A stretch of 64,000 nucleotides of DNA from Semisulcospira habei (lineage: Eukaryota > Mollusca > Gastropoda > Semisulcospiridae), in NCBI GenBank assembly GCA_036245525.1, contig BTPG01000003.1:135778873-135842872 (forward strand). The letters run 5' to 3'. The position numbers and the translations under genes were made by a program. The notes below the pieces were generated by a model, which saw only the letters and a list, made by a program, of their open reading frames with translations, was not told the DNA's origin and did not search any database. Shown one piece after another: positions 9,660-19,668 of the stretch; position 1 is the stretch's first letter, and each line of letters starts with the position of its first letter.

Positions 9660-10104
9660 TCCAAGAAATAAGTTAGTTCGGCTTTTTGAAAACGCAAGTG
9701 GGTGGGCAAATGCCAGCATTGTTAGCACAGTTTTACACGCGTCTTCATTATCATACCTGTGAAGCTTTGGTTTATTCCAGAGGACTGAGCCCATGAAGCC
9801 AACCTAAACATCGCTGGCGACTAAATTAGTGCTACTAACGACAGAATCATTTGCATGGCAGCTGAGAACACGCGTGGGATGCTCAGTTTGTCGTAATATT
9901 ACTCCGTCTTCATCAGTCAAACACCTCACGACTTCCTCTACCCTAGTAAAAGGGTCCTTATTGAGTCCTGTGATTTTTGTTTTCTCCAAACGTCCTGACT
10001 AGAAACAGAATTTGCCGTGAGATTGGTTTTGTCGCCTGCGTGGCGTTAAACCCAAATAACTAACTTAATTGAGAGACGGATTATTTAGGACCATTTTGTG
10101 TGCC
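9660..10104. other. no recognised gene
   Basis: Nothing recognised. Confidence 0.4.
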
Positions 10105-10154
10105 ATGAAGCATGCCTCTTCATTCGGGGGCGCATGAGGATCTATGTCTCTTGA
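10105..10154. repeat. family A remnant, right arm
   Basis: GGGGGCGCATGAGGATCTAT, then GTCTCTTG. The left arm is reduced to AAGCATGCCTC. Confidence 0.55.
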
Positions 10155-10251
10155 AGGTAGATGGCATTCACTGAAAGTGTGCAGAGAACGTGTGATAGCG
10201 ATGATGACATTCTTGAGCTCTTCTACCGCTGAGGAATAGTAATGGGCCGAA

Positions 10252-10316
10252 CAAGAAGTGTAGATCCTCATGAGCCCCCGCGAGCGCGGGGGCTCATGAG
10301 GATCTACTCCTCTTGC
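10252..10316. repeat. family A hairpin
   Basis: CAAGAAGTGTAGATCCTCAT and ATGAGGATCTACTCCTCTTG pair. The inner CCCCCGC/GCGGGGG stem is perfect around a 2-base loop. Confidence 0.9.
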
Positions 10317-10671
10317 ACAGAATATTGTATTGCGTGGAATTATGACGCTGAACGCATGCAGGCAATCCCTACCGCGGACTGATGAGGCACCCAAGAGATT
10401 TGTCGAGTTTGATGTGCACAATAACATCTCCAGATGTCTTGCCTTGCAAGGCTCACCATTCCAGAAGTCGATGGCTGAGCAATGCCCACCCTTGCCAGGC
10501 ACACAGGCTCGTTCACCGTCGGCGCCAGTGGGCGACTGAGACAGCTTATAGTAGTGCCTCCTTAGCTCGACTTCTCAATACCACTCCATTCTATGGCTGT
10601 GCCCAGTCTAGCACTGTCGGCTTGGCTCCGTTCGCCAAAATAATCAGTTCCCCCCCCCCCTCCCCCTTTGA

Positions 10672-11067
10672 TCCCCCCCACCCGGGTCTGCCCTGGGGGA
10701 CTTGGGTGGGGTTAGGTATTTTTTAGTTCCCAGGGTCACCCTGGTCAGCCCCACAGGGTGGGTTTTTCTCTCTATTCTGGGGCATGTGTTTCTGTCTACC
10801 CTTTGTCCATTCACCTTTATTTGCCTTTTTAAAACTCTCCCTACTGTCTGCACTGCCTGTAGCTCTTGATATTGGATGTGTGTTGCTAAATGGTCTTAGC
10901 TTTATTTAGGCCCCATGTTGTAGGTTTATTTAACGTATTTGACCGGCTGGCGACATACATTCAATTTTCTGTTTAGTTTTTTTTTTTTTTCACAAGCAGT
11001 GCAGGCACGTCCTGAGAAAGCCTTGTTGCTGTCGGGACGTTAAGCAATGTACAATCAATCAATCAAT
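10672..11067 (+). mobile_element. 396-bp SINE-like retroposon, copy 1
   Basis: Flanked by CCCCCTTTGA at 10662-10671 and 11068-11077, a likely 10-bp target-site duplication. The head is CCCACCCGGGTCTGCCC and the tail is GTCGGGACGTTAAGCAATG followed by (CAAT)n. It is collinear with 25233-25628. I see no clear Pol III A/B boxes, so head ancestry is unknown. The GACGTTAAGC motif near the tail also occurs in the tRNA-derived SINE at 13042. Confidence 0.8.
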
Positions 11068-11344
11068 CCCCCTTTGAGCGCCCAGGGTGATCCATCACGA
11101 GAGAAGTGTATGTAGTAGTGCATAGCTTGCTGTATTTGAAATATGAGCAGTTTCGGCCTGGGACGTGAAAGGGCCACGGTTCGGCAGTCATTGACTAAAT
11201 ACTACAAACTGCAGCAACTAGCTTTTCCCAAACCGGCCAAGGTAAAGCGATCAGTAACTAAATACTACAAACTACCGCAGTCGACATCCCCGTATGTTCC
11301 TGCTGTGCGTAAATACAGTCTTTCAGTCAGCCGTTCTTTCCCCT

Positions 11345-11404
11345 GCAAGTGGCATTGATCCTCATGAGCCCCTGCAGCAGCAGGGAGAATTAATGCCTCT
11401 TTGC
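11345..11404. repeat. family A hairpin, right arm shortened
   Basis: GCAAGTGGCATTGATCCTCA; the inner CCCCTGCAGCAGCAGGG lacks the right CTCATG. The right arm resumes as GAATTAATGCCTC. Confidence 0.75.
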
Positions 11405-11605
11405 GGGGCAAACATCTGCGTGCTTTACTGATCCATTCGCAAAAAAAGAGGAAGGTGTGAAGGCTTGCATGTGTGGGGTTTGACTTCTGTGACAAGAAAG
11501 CACTTTGAGAAGTGCGGGCAGGTAAGCTAATCAAGAGAGCTTGCATGTACCACTGAGCGCTGATAACCGCCTCTAATGAAGAAAACAGGCGTAAATAGTA
11601 GGCAT

Positions 11606-11664
11606 GAGACACAGATCCTCATGAGTCCCCGCTATGCGGGGGCTCATGAGGATCTATGTCTTGC
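11606..11664. repeat. family A hairpin
   Basis: GAGACACAGATCCTCATGAG and CTCATGAGGATCTATGTCTT pair around CCCCGC/GCGGGG. Confidence 0.85.
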
Positions 11665-11669
11665 AAACG

Positions 11670-12070
11670 CGTGTCACTCGCTTGAGGAGTTTGCAAAAGT
11701 GGCAGGATGGTAGTTTTGCTTGTTGATTCGGTTCGGGGTGGTGAGTGGAGTGGGTGTGTATGTGTGGTGGGTGGGTTGGGGGTGTTATAGGGGTGTGACT
11801 GCGGTGATGATGATCCAACCAGGTGCAAAGCTGAAGGTGTAACTTACCTTACTTATGTTACCTGCTTGTGGGTAAGGGTACGAGTAGATCTCTGCAAATG
11901 AGGCATCTTTTCTCTCTAACGTGTTTTCCTTGTGGCTTCCCTCTCCAGATTATGTCATTTGACCCCCCCATTTCTTTTTGTGTTAGCGTTTTTCTTCAAG
12001 ATTTTCTTTTTTTCCGTGCCCGACCTTTTGTTTGCTCTTCGTAGACTAAACATGAACGCCTGACAGCCTT
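11670..12070. other. no recognised gene
   Basis: Includes a GT-rich stretch at 11735-11805. No coding signal. Confidence 0.4.
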
Positions 12071-12072
12071 CC

Positions 12073-12200
12073 CAACAAAGAAAGAAACACGCTTAGAGAG
12101 GTCAAGGTCAACAGTAAATTGTGTAATGCCTTTCCTTTTTAAGTGCGTTTTTTTTTTCTTTGTTGTTATTTTCTTTTCATTTACACGCTTGGCAGTTCGC
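12073..12200. repeat. family H hairpin, diverged
   Basis: AACAAAGAAAGAAACACGCT and the mirror AAGTGCGTTTTTTTTTTC, with a following TTTACACGC tail like other family H copies. Confidence 0.65.
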
Positions 12201-12263
12201 CTTGTTTGGTTTCGGCTCTCGGTGAACTTGTCTATATAATTTTTAGATGAAAACATACAGCCA

Positions 12264-12337
12264 GCAAGAGTCACATATACTATATCCTGGTGATGCCCTG
12301 CGGGCTGCAGGGGCACACTAGGATCTAAGCCTCTTGC
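12264..12337. repeat. family A hairpin, diverged
   Basis: GCAAGAGTCACATATACTAT and AGGATCTAAGCCTCTTGC. The inner CCCTGCGGGCTGCAGGGG is partly rearranged. Confidence 0.65.
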
Positions 12338-12631
12338 AGAAAGACTTCGTTTGCAGACCGAGTGTTTTTCCATTTTAAATTCTTCGCCCAGTTCTGGGAC
12401 TTCAAATTTCTTATCGTGAATTGACGTGCGCAAGTTTTGTCAAATTCTCTGCTGTTATCTCTATCATGTGTTCCTGATGAAAAGGGAAAAATTTCAAGGA
12501 TGGGTGCGCATGCGCTATGCATGCTGTTGCAGTAAAATCTAAGAAGAGCAGAAATAGCTATCTAAAACATGGTAGACTCATGACAAAAGAGAAAATTAAT
12601 TTTGTTGCATGTTTGTTTCTCTACTGTAATG

Positions 12632-12723
12632 TTAACCCTTGGCTGTCAGTAGCACTTTTTTTGTCGAGGTGATTCCTGCAGGAATCACCTCGATAAAACC
12701 CGCGACCGACAACCAAAGGGTTA
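12632..12723. mobile_element. family C hairpin, near complete
   Basis: TTAACCCTTGGCTGTCAGTAG to CGACAACCAAAGGGTTA. The stem TCGAGGTGATTCC/GGAATCACCTCGA is perfect. Family C here uses the TCGAGG form; the copies at 20350 and 41789 use TCGCGA on both arms. Confidence 0.85.
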
Positions 12724-12830
12724 CAAACTGCATGAACATTCGCAATAAGATGTCAACACGAAGTTAGATGTCTCTGTTTCTAATGGAGACGTGTCTTGCA
12801 AGCAGACATTTTTTAAAGCTGAATGCAAAG

Positions 12831-12980
12831 AAACTCCAAACAACAACCAAAAAAGAAGAAAAAAGAAACACGCTTAGAAAAGACAAAATACAACACAATT
12901 TATTCAATAAACAGGGTTGTACTTGTCTTTTGTAAACATGATTCTTTCATGGGAATTTCTTTGCATTTTATTTATGTGAA
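12831..12980. repeat. family H hairpin with extension
   Basis: AAACACGCTTAGAAAAGACA and the mirror TGTCTTTTGTAAACATGATT. The 3' extension GGGAATTTCTTTGCATTTTA matches the other family H copies. Confidence 0.75.
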
Positions 12981-13041
12981 ATGTTTCCAGACATTACGAT
13001 GTCGCTAAAATACACTCGAACATTTGTATTGTAATGGCCTG

Positions 13042-13217
13042 TGGGCAGCTGGGTCACTCAGTGGTAGAGTGTTGGTCTCTCGACCGAAAGGTCCAGGGTT
13101 CGAATCCAGCTTGGGTCAAAATTTGTTCACATTCTATTTCGGTGCCCCGTCTTTGAAATCACTTTCGTGGTGGACAAAAGACGTTAAGCCCTAAACGTTT
13201 AACGTTTAACGTTTTTT
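13042..13217 (+). mobile_element. tRNA-derived SINE
   Basis: The tRNA-like head has an A-box region (TGGGTCACTCAGTGGTAGAG) and a B box GGTTCGAATCC at 13098-13108. It is followed by a tRNA-unrelated body and the tail motif GACGTTAAGCCC with short TTTAACG repeats. A 13-bp flanking duplication is visible: TTGTAATGGCCTG (13029-13041) and TTGTAATGGCTTG (13218-13230), one mismatch. The acceptor-stem ends do not pair, so it is not a working tRNA gene. Confidence 0.85.
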
Positions 13218-13230
13218 TGTAATGGCTTGC

Positions 13231-13768
13231 AGAAATATCTCTAGATCAGTGAAACGTAACAACATAAAAGTCGTTTACATTTCAACCCATGTGCACTGAA
13301 GGACACTCTTGTAGAGGGTGCACGCCGTTTTGTTTTTTAAAGCAACTACGTGCGTAGGTCTATAACAGAAACAGCAGCTGTTTAGGAAAGGAATACGCCA
13401 TTTTGGCAATAATGACCGGATCTTATCACAGCAAGATGTATATATTACTGCAGTTTACAGATTTAGCTCGCTGTTGAGCACGGCAAAAACTGACCTATTA
13501 CAGCAGTAATGGGCAGAAAATAACGCGGACCCAGCTGAACATGACTGCAAAGTAGCATATATGGCTAGTTGTGACGTCAAATTGGACGCCTTGACGTGTG
13601 ACGCAAATGGTCACGTGACGTAAAATGCGACGCTTAGCCCGCCATTCACTTGTCTAATCTGCGCGACCCTCGTCTATCGAGCGAGCGAATTACATGAAAT
13701 GATTACCGGCCTCCGCCAACAAAGTAAGGGGTTGGAGAAGGCAGCAGACGCGAACGTCAAACGTCTAT
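13231..13768. other. no recognised gene
   Basis: Contains repeated ACGTCA/TGACGT-like motifs around 13570-13630 (GTGACGTCAAATTGGACG, CACGTGACGT). No coding signal. Confidence 0.4.
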
Positions 13769-13815
13769 AAGACGCATAGATCCTCATGAACCACATGAGG
13801 ATCTATGCGTCTTGC
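13769..13815. repeat. family A hairpin, centre deleted
   Basis: AAGACGCATAGATCCTCATG and CATGAGGATCTATGCGTCTT pair around AACCA. GACGC/GCGTC is a private paired change from GAGGC/GCCTC. The whole inner C/G stem is lost. Confidence 0.9.
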
Positions 13816-14053
13816 TGTATTTTCATTTGCGTTCACAAATTTATCATGAATGCGTTTTTTAAAAAAAAATTTAAAAAAAATTCGTTGGGCGTCTTTACAG
13901 ACAAATCTTTGAACGTAGCTATCGGCAGGCATGGAATAGTGGTTTGTGCTGTCCTTCAGGATTACCCCTCTTAACCTAAAGACCCTCGGGCCGTGCCCTG
14001 AGCCACTGCGGCTGACGTCGACCCGAGTAACCTTTGCTTACTTACTTACTTAC

Positions 14054-17000
14054 TTACTTACGCCTGTCACCCCTACCCGGGTATAGGCCGTCGACGAGAG
14101 ACCTCCAGCAACTCCTGTCCTGTGCTTCTCCTTCGATTCTACTCCAGGTGGTTCCCAGTCTCTTGATGTCTGCTTGGAGGTCTCGACGCCAGGAGTTTCT
14201 CGGCCTACCTCTTTTCCTCTTTCCCTGGGGGTTCCATGACAATGCCTGCCTAGTGATACTGGAAGCTGGCTTTCTCAGACTGTGACCGATCCATCCCCAT
14301 CTTCTTCGCCCAATTTCATTCTCTGCTGTTATCTGCTCTGTTCTCTCCCAGAGTCTGACGTTGCTGATCTTCTCTGGCCAGTGGATTTTCAAATTTCTTC
14401 TAAGGCAACTGTTCATGAAGGTCTGTACTCTGTTGACTGTGGTTTTTGTCAATCTCCATGTCTCTGCTCCATATAGGAGAACTGCTTTTACATTGGAGTT
14501 GAAAATCCGGACTTTGGTGTGTTGTGACAGCTCTCTGGAACTCCACACTTTTTTCAACTGGAGAAAGGCTGCTCTGGCTTTACCGATTCGTGCTCTGACA
14601 TCTGCATCAGTGCCGCCTTTTTTGTCTATGATGCTCCCGAGATAGGTGAAGGACTCCACATCCTCCAACGGGGTGCCAGCAAGCAAGACTGGTTCTTCCC
14701 TGGTTGCGTTCAGTCTCATTGTCTTTGTTTTCTGTTTGTGAATGGTGAGGCCCACTTGGGACGAGATGTCAGCAAGCCTCGTGGTCTTGTCCTGCATTTG
14801 TTGATGAGTGTGGGACAGTAATGCCAAGTCGTCTGCAAAATCGAGGTCGTCAAGCTGTGTCCACAGTGTCCACTGTATTCCACTTCGTCTGTGCTCTGTG
14901 GTCATCTTCATGACCCAGTCTATGGCCAGTAGGAAGAGGAACGGAGACAGCAGACACCCCTGCCTGACACCAGTTCTGACCTGGAGCTCTCTGGTGAACT
15001 GCCCTTCGTGGATCACGCGACATGTCATGCCATCATAGCTGCTCTTGATCAGGCGGACGAGCTTTGTGGGTACACCGTAGTGTCGTAGGAGTTTCCACAG
15101 AGCCTCTCGGTCCACGCTGTCAAATGCTTTCTCATAGTCCACAAAGTTGACGTACAGCGGGGAGCTCCACTCCAGAGACTGTTCCACGATGATGCGGAGA
15201 GTGGCGATCTGGTCTGTACATGATCGGTTCTTCCTGAATCCTGCTTGCTGGTCTCTCAGCTGGGGGTCAACGGAGCTCTTCATTCTCTCTAGGATGATCC
15301 TGTTGAAGACCTTTCCTGGTACTGACAGCAAGGTGATTCCTCTGTAGTTGGAACACTTGCTGAGGTCGCCTTTCTTGGGAAGCTTGATTAGGTACCCCTC
15401 CTTCCAGTCAGCTTGCATCACCTCCTCTTCCCAGATCTTTCCAAACAGTGGGTACAGCATCTCAACTGTTGTCTCTAGGTCTGCTTTCAGAGACTCCGCT
15501 GGGATGCCATCTGGCCCTGCTGCTTTGCCATTCTTCAAAAATGCCACTGCTTTTCTGATCTCTTCCCGGCTGGGTCTGTCACAGCTGATGGGTAGGTCGG
15601 TCTCTGCCGGCTGGATGTCGGGGGGGTCGGGTGGGCTAGGTCTGTTCAGTAACTCTTCAAAATACTCGGCCCATCTGTCGAGTTGGTCTGCTCTGTCTGC
15701 AATAGGCTTGCCTTCTTTGTCTTTTACTGGTCTTTCTGTATGGCCATACTTACCCGACAATCTTCTGGTAATGTCGTAGAGCTGTTTCATGTTGCCGCTG
15801 CCTGCTGCCTTTTCTGCCTCTGCTGCCAGGCTGTCTGTGTAGGCCCTCTTGTCTGCCCTGATACTCCTCTTCACCTCGCGGTTGGCTTCCGAGTATTCCC
15901 CCTGTGCCCTTACTTTGGCTGCTCTTGTGCGACTGTTGTTGACCGCTGCTTTCTTCTGCTTCCTCGCTTCTATCTTCTTCAAGGTCTGTGCCGACAGCCA
16001 GTCCTTGTGGTGGTGTTTCCTGAACCCTACAGTGTCTTTGCAGGTTGAGTTCAGCGCCTCTCTAACTGCCTTCCACTGCTGCTCTGTGGTGACCGCCTCC
16101 TCTTCATTTACTAGCTCCTGTAGCGCTTGAAACCGGTTGGACAGCACCAGTTTGAACTCTTCTCTAACTCCAGTTTCTCTCAGGAGGCCTACATAATAGC
16201 GCTGTCTTCTTGTTGTCTCTGTGCAGCTTTTCTTTAGCTTGAGCTTCATTCTTAAGGTAAGCAGATGGTGGTCTGAGGCGACATCTGCTCCCCTCCTCAC
16301 TCGAACATCTTGAAGGGATCTTCTAAATTTCTTGCTAATGCAGATATGGTCTATTTGGTTCTCTGTTGTATGGTCAGGTGAGACCCAAGTTGCTTTGTGT
16401 ATTCTTCTGTGTGGGAAGATGCTGCCTCCAATGACAAGTCGGTTTAGAGCACAAAAGTCTACAAACCTCTCCCCGTTCTCACTCATCTCCGAGCCTAGTC
16501 CCTGTCTCCCCATCACCTCTTCGTATCCGGTGTTGTCCTCCCCTATTTTGGCATTAAAATCGCCCATGACGATGGTGATGTCTCGCTCCGCACATTTGTC
16601 CACGGCACTCTGGAGTCGGTCGTAGAACTCTTGTTTCTCTTCCTCGTCACTGTCATTGGTGGGCGCATAACACTGGATGACGTTCAGCTTGAGCTTTTTC
16701 TTGGTTCTAAAGGCTGCTGTTATAATTCTTGGCCCAAGAGGTTCCCAGCCCATCAGCGCTCTCTGTGCCACTGGTGACAGCATGAGTGCTACTCCTTCTG
16801 TATGGGGGGCATTCTCCTCTTCATGCCCTGAATACAGAACCATCTCCCCACTTAACAGCCTTTTCTGGCCAGACTGCGTCCATCTGGCTTCACTGATGCC
16901 TAGCAGGGAAAGGTTGTACTTTTGCATTTCCGCTGCTATCTGGGCGGCCTTGCCGCTCTGGTACATGGTCTTGACGTTCCATGTGCCCATGGTTGTATCC

Positions 17001-17068
17001 CTGGATAGAGAGAGGCGGCTCGGTCCTGTGGCTTCCGAAGACTTCCGGCTTTCACCACAGGACGTCAT
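14054..17068 (-). CDS. RTE-like endonuclease-reverse transcriptase ORF, intact
   Basis: The predicted 1004-residue protein would nick target DNA and copy the element's RNA at the nick. The apurinic-type endonuclease is at about 27-275: GTWNVKTM (28-35), ISEARW (58-63), the CYAPTND region (133-139), MGDFNAK (168-174) and SDHHLL (265-270). The RT domain is at about 500-815: NYRGITLL (574-581), AGFRKNRS (609-616), FVDYEKAFDSV with catalytic Asp (642-652), GVRQGC (700-705), FADDLALL (744-751) and FTYLGSI (807-813). The C-terminal region keeps RRRWGWIGHSLR (921-932). No stop or frameshift is present. The ATG is the first Met; the frame stays open about 36 codons upstream to a TAA. The endonuclease resembles the region annotated as craniofacial development protein 2 in cattle, which derives from an RTE element. 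It may still be mobile. Confidence 0.93.
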   Translation of the reverse strand: MTSCGESRKSSEATGPSRLSLSRDTTMGTWNVKTMYQSGKAAQIAAEMQKYNLSLLGISEARWTQSGQKRLLSGEMVLYSGHEEENAPHTEGVALMLSPVAQRALMGWEPLGPRIITAAFRTKKKLKLNVIQCYAPTNDSDEEEKQEFYDRLQSAVDKCAERDITIVMGDFNAKIGEDNTGYEEVMGRQGLGSEMSENGERFVDFCALNRLVIGGSIFPHRRIHKATWVSPDHTTENQIDHICISKKFRRSLQDVRVRRGADVASDHHLLTLRMKLKLKKSCTETTRRQRYYVGLLRETGVREEFKLVLSNRFQALQELVNEEEAVTTEQQWKAVREALNSTCKDTVGFRKHHHKDWLSAQTLKKIEARKQKKAAVNNSRTRAAKVRAQGEYSEANREVKRSIRADKRAYTDSLAAEAEKAAGSGNMKQLYDITRRLSGKYGHTERPVKDKEGKPIADRADQLDRWAEYFEELLNRPSPPDPPDIQPAETDLPISCDRPSREEIRKAVAFLKNGKAAGPDGIPAESLKADLETTVEMLYPLFGKIWEEEVMQADWKEGYLIKLPKKGDLSKCSNYRGITLLSVPGKVFNRIILERMKSSVDPQLRDQQAGFRKNRSCTDQIATLRIIVEQSLEWSSPLYVNFVDYEKAFDSVDREALWKLLRHYGVPTKLVRLIKSSYDGMTCRVIHEGQFTRELQVRTGVRQGCLLSPFLFLLAIDWVMKMTTEHRRSGIQWTLWTQLDDLDFADDLALLSHTHQQMQDKTTRLADISSQVGLTIHKQKTKTMRLNATREEPVLLAGTPLEDVESFTYLGSIIDKKGGTDADVRARIGKARAAFLQLKKVWSSRELSQHTKVRIFNSNVKAVLLYGAETWRLTKTTVNRVQTFMNSCLRRNLKIHWPEKISNVRLWERTEQITAENEIGRRRWGWIGHSLRKPASSITRQALSWNPQGKRKRGRPRNSWRRDLQADIKRLGTTWSRIEGEAQDRSCWRSLVDGLYPGRGDRRK

Positions 17069-17329
17069 AAGTCTTCTAGTAGAAGAACCTTCCTCCTCCA
17101 GGAAAGGAATTACTGTTAGTCTTTTCGTCGGCGTTTTTGTAGCTATTTCCTTTTTTGCAGGGTGGGGAAGCCCTTACTAGGAGGACCAGGGGTTTTCTGT
17201 CGGGGTCACCTTCCCTTAGACCATGTTGGTTCACGGCACCTTATTTCATTCGGTGCACCCCTCTCACGAGGGACCCCCTATCCACCACCCAGGGGACGCG
17301 CCTCAACGCCGTATGGTCCCAGCGCGAGG
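17069..17329 (-). promoter_or_regulatory. 5' region of the RTE-like element
   Basis: Sequence between the predicted 5' end and the ATG of the RT ORF. RTE elements rely on a short internal 5' promoter; no specific motif can be identified. The 5' boundary is set only by the inferred target-site duplication. Confidence 0.5.
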
Positions 17330-17341
17330 CTTTGCTTACTT

Positions 17342-17792
17342 GAAGTGGTCTAAAGACATTACATCCCCCTCGCCATCCGCATTTCTGCATCCATATTTCT
17401 CACGCAGAGTAGCAGCAGTAGTAGTGTACAGGCGTGCACAGGCTGCGGGATCCAGAATCGGCTCTCTATCGGTTAGCCTTTAATAAGTAGTTACTAGCAT
17501 CGGGGCCGATCGATCTGCGTACACGCCAGTGGGGCCAACAAAAAAAAAACCCCAAAAAAACAACAACAAAAAAAAACACACCAAAACAAACCAAAAAAAA
17601 AACCACTACAAGACGTGGGGTGAGAAAGAGAAAACGTGCGGCGTTTTTCACACTCGTACCGAGCGCATCCATCTAACATTTGAGTTCTTCTGCATTTGTT
17701 TGGTGTCTGTAGAGTGCGAGAGGTTTGCGATGCCGTCGGAGATTGCGGCTGTCACGCACACATTTTTATGCTCTCGCGGCCAAAGGTGACTG
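17342..17792. other. no recognised gene; A-rich tract
   Basis: Contains an A-rich AAACAACAAC-type stretch at 17539-17602. Nothing else recognised. Confidence 0.45.
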
Positions 17793-17852
17793 CGTGTGCT
17801 GGTCTGTGGTTTTGGGGCCTTACGGCGTCCACAACCACAGACCAACACACAC
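17793..17852. repeat. family D hairpin
   Basis: TGTGCTGGTCTGTGGTTTTG and CAACCACAGACCAACACACA pair. GTGGTT/AACCAC replaces GTGATT/AATCAC on both arms. Confidence 0.85.
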
Positions 17853-18010
17853 TTGGCGGACTTGCAAGAAGAGCAAGGTCCAAATCGCGGAGCGCCGCAG
17901 TGTGACTGTATGAAAGCTTGACCTATTCAGTTCTGATTACTATATGGCAGTCGGACAGATGGGACGCCGATACCCATTCAGTCCGAAGACTCGGGCTATA
18001 ATAACAAAGA

Positions 18011-18224
18011 TTAACCCATTTTACCCCAAGGCCTCACTTCCCAAAATGTCGAGGTCTCGGATGACAATTATGTACCAGTTGCAGGAGATGGATCGACCGT
18101 GATAATTCGAGGGTAGTGCCAGGTTAGCTTGGCGCCATCAGGCGCCAAGCTAACCTGGCACTACCCTCGAATTATCATGGTCGGTCTACCTTCTTCTGAA
18201 GTGTGTCGGAGCTGAATGGGTTAG
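18011..18224. mobile_element. family B TTAA element, complete
   Basis: TTAACCCATTTTACCCC to GGAGCTGAATGGGTTAG, 214 bp. Paired changes: TTCGAGGGTAG/CTACCCTCGAA and CCAGGTTAGC/GCTAACCTGG, where most copies have TTCAAGGG/CCCTTGAA and CCAGATTAGC/GCTAATCTGG. Confidence 0.9.
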
Positions 18225-18334
18225 AAGTACAGATCTGGCAGGGACACCCCTCTACATCCCCCCACCCGGCCCCCCACACCCACCCCCTCCAGAAAAAGTT
18301 ATATGTATCGGATGTTCGACATGGCCAACGTCTG

Positions 18335-18432
18335 TATAAGTAGAGTCGGCAAACATTTGTTTTTGCGACAACCTACGTATGAGCAGAGTCGACACACATT
18401 TGTTTTTGCGACAACCTACGAGCACAGTTAGG
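18335..18432. repeat. local direct repeat
   Basis: AGAGTCGGCAAACATTTGT and AGAGTCGACACACATTTGT are each followed by TTTTGCGACAACCTACG; a tandem duplication of about 47 bp. Confidence 0.75.
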
Positions 18433-18520
18433 TCAGATTTGTCGCACTGACGCGAAGATGTATTTTAGACAAATAGCAATGGAGACCGTGTTTTACAATA
18501 CGTCAACCATTTTCTTCCAT

Positions 18521-18570
18521 CTGCAAAAGGCATAGAGCCCCATAATCCTATGTGGACGTAGGGGCTGATA
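18521..18570. repeat. family A remnant
   Basis: CTGCAAAAGGCATAGAGCCC and TGGACGTAGGGGCTGAT; strongly decayed. Confidence 0.35.
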
Positions 18571-18753
18571 TCAGTCTTAAGTGGTTGGGATTGGGCAATA
18601 TATATCTGTTTCAAACGTCTGCTTGTTAGATGCTGGGGAGCGTGCGGCGTGCGGATGGACACGAAACTAACCAGACACACAAAATGCTTTGTACGCAGTA
18701 AGGACGCAGACACACCTTGGACACGAACAAACTGCGAAAACCTTCCCTCTGCG

Positions 18754-18815
18754 CTAGAGACAGATTCGCGTGAGCCCCCCAAAACTGATAAGGAGCTCCT
18801 GAGGATCTGCGTGAC
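18754..18815. repeat. family A remnant
   Basis: AGAGACAGATTCGCGTGAGC and GCTCCTGAGGATCTGCGTGA are recognisable arms around a changed centre. Confidence 0.5.
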
Positions 18816-18882
18816 TTTATAACAGTGATTAGCCCAACTGACCTATGTCTGCGTTTCTCAGACGACCAATCCTGGTGTCATC

Positions 18883-18986
18883 TGCATGAATGAGCTTGAT
18901 ATCCTGCGCAAGCCACTAAGCAAGGTGCTCCGCGACAGCGGAGCACATTGCTTAGTGGCTTGCGCAGGATGTAAGCTCACTCATGC
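18883..18986. repeat. family J hairpin
   Basis: A 104-bp palindrome: GCATGAATGAGCTTGATATC, GCGCAAGCCACTAAGCAAG and GTGCTCCGC around GACA, with mirror GCGGAGCACATTGCTTAGTG ending CTCACTCATGC. The arms are nearly perfect. A second copy is at 52269-52368. Confidence 0.88.
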
Positions 18987-19172
18987 AAAGCTCTGAGGTT
19001 TGGGCACACAAGGGTTAAAGACTGGACAATACGCGCGGATCCTCAGCAAACAGTGGTCAAGGCAGGGCTTCCAGAAACGTCTTCCCACAAACAGTCCAGA
19101 TTCCAGTCCATCTTTGCTCTGAAATATCCACATACCAGGAGCCGAGACGTGTATCAGTCGGATCGTTGACAA

Positions 19173-19240
19173 CAAGCAGCGTGGATATTCATGAGCCCCT
19201 TGCGTTTTGCATTGGCCCATGAGGATCTGTGCCGTCTTGC
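19173..19240. repeat. family A hairpin, diverged
   Basis: CAAGCAGCGTGGATATTCAT and CATGAGGATCTGTGCCGTCT, with a decayed centre. Confidence 0.7.
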
Positions 19241-19439
19241 AGAGGATGTTTTATCGAACAAACAAGCCAAATTTTCTCCTCATCTCCAGCACGCCTGCCT
19301 GTTGACTGCGCTCATAAAGGTATGGCCTTCGGGATTGGGACAAGATGAAGCATTGTCACTCGATTGTCAAGTTGAAGTCTCGTTGAGCTTGTGCGTCTGT
19401 GTCGCAGAGATGTATGCAAATGGAGCCGATACCAAATTG

Positions 19440-19476
19440 GCAAGAGGCATAGGTCCTGAGGATCTATGCCTCTTGC
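19440..19476. repeat. family A hairpin, centre deleted
   Basis: GCAAGAGGCATAGGTCCTGA is followed at once by GGATCTATGCCTCTTGC, a 37-bp derivative lacking the whole C/G inner stem. Confidence 0.9.
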
Positions 19477-19668
19477 AGGTAGTACAAAGGGAGGAGTGAG
19501 GGACAGCAACAAGGTTTGTGGTGCTTCCAAACAAAAAACAATTACTGTGAATATTGTCATGTCCGGTGTCTGGTTTGAACCTACGATGTAAAATACTGGT
19601 AATTTGCCAAGTTCCCTTGATGCATCTTTGTTGTGTTTGTGTTTTTGTGTACAGACACTAGAAATTCA

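Larger units (their letters stand above)
14038..17329 (-). mobile_element. full-length RTE-like non-LTR retrotransposon
   Basis: On the minus strand this unit runs from a short 5' region (17329-17069) through one long ORF to a (GTAA)n tail, seen on the plus strand as TTAC repeats at 14038-14061. CTTTGCTTACTT occurs at 14032-14043 and 17330-17341, consistent with a 12-bp target-site duplication that overlaps the tail. A length near 3.3 kb, a single ORF with N-terminal endonuclease and a microsatellite tail are typical of the RTE clade. The clade call is by motif memory, not by a tree. Confidence 0.85.

Noticed and set aside
10065..10502. 145-codon minus-strand frame
   Set aside because: It spans a family A hairpin and flanks, and reads through the palindrome; no recognised domain.
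13042..13115. tRNA gene candidate with good A and B boxes
   Set aside because: Acceptor arms do not pair and the sequence continues into a SINE body with a target-site duplication.
14282..17180. Several plus-strand open frames of 60-167 codons
   Set aside because: Antisense shadows of the intact minus-strand RTE-like ORF.
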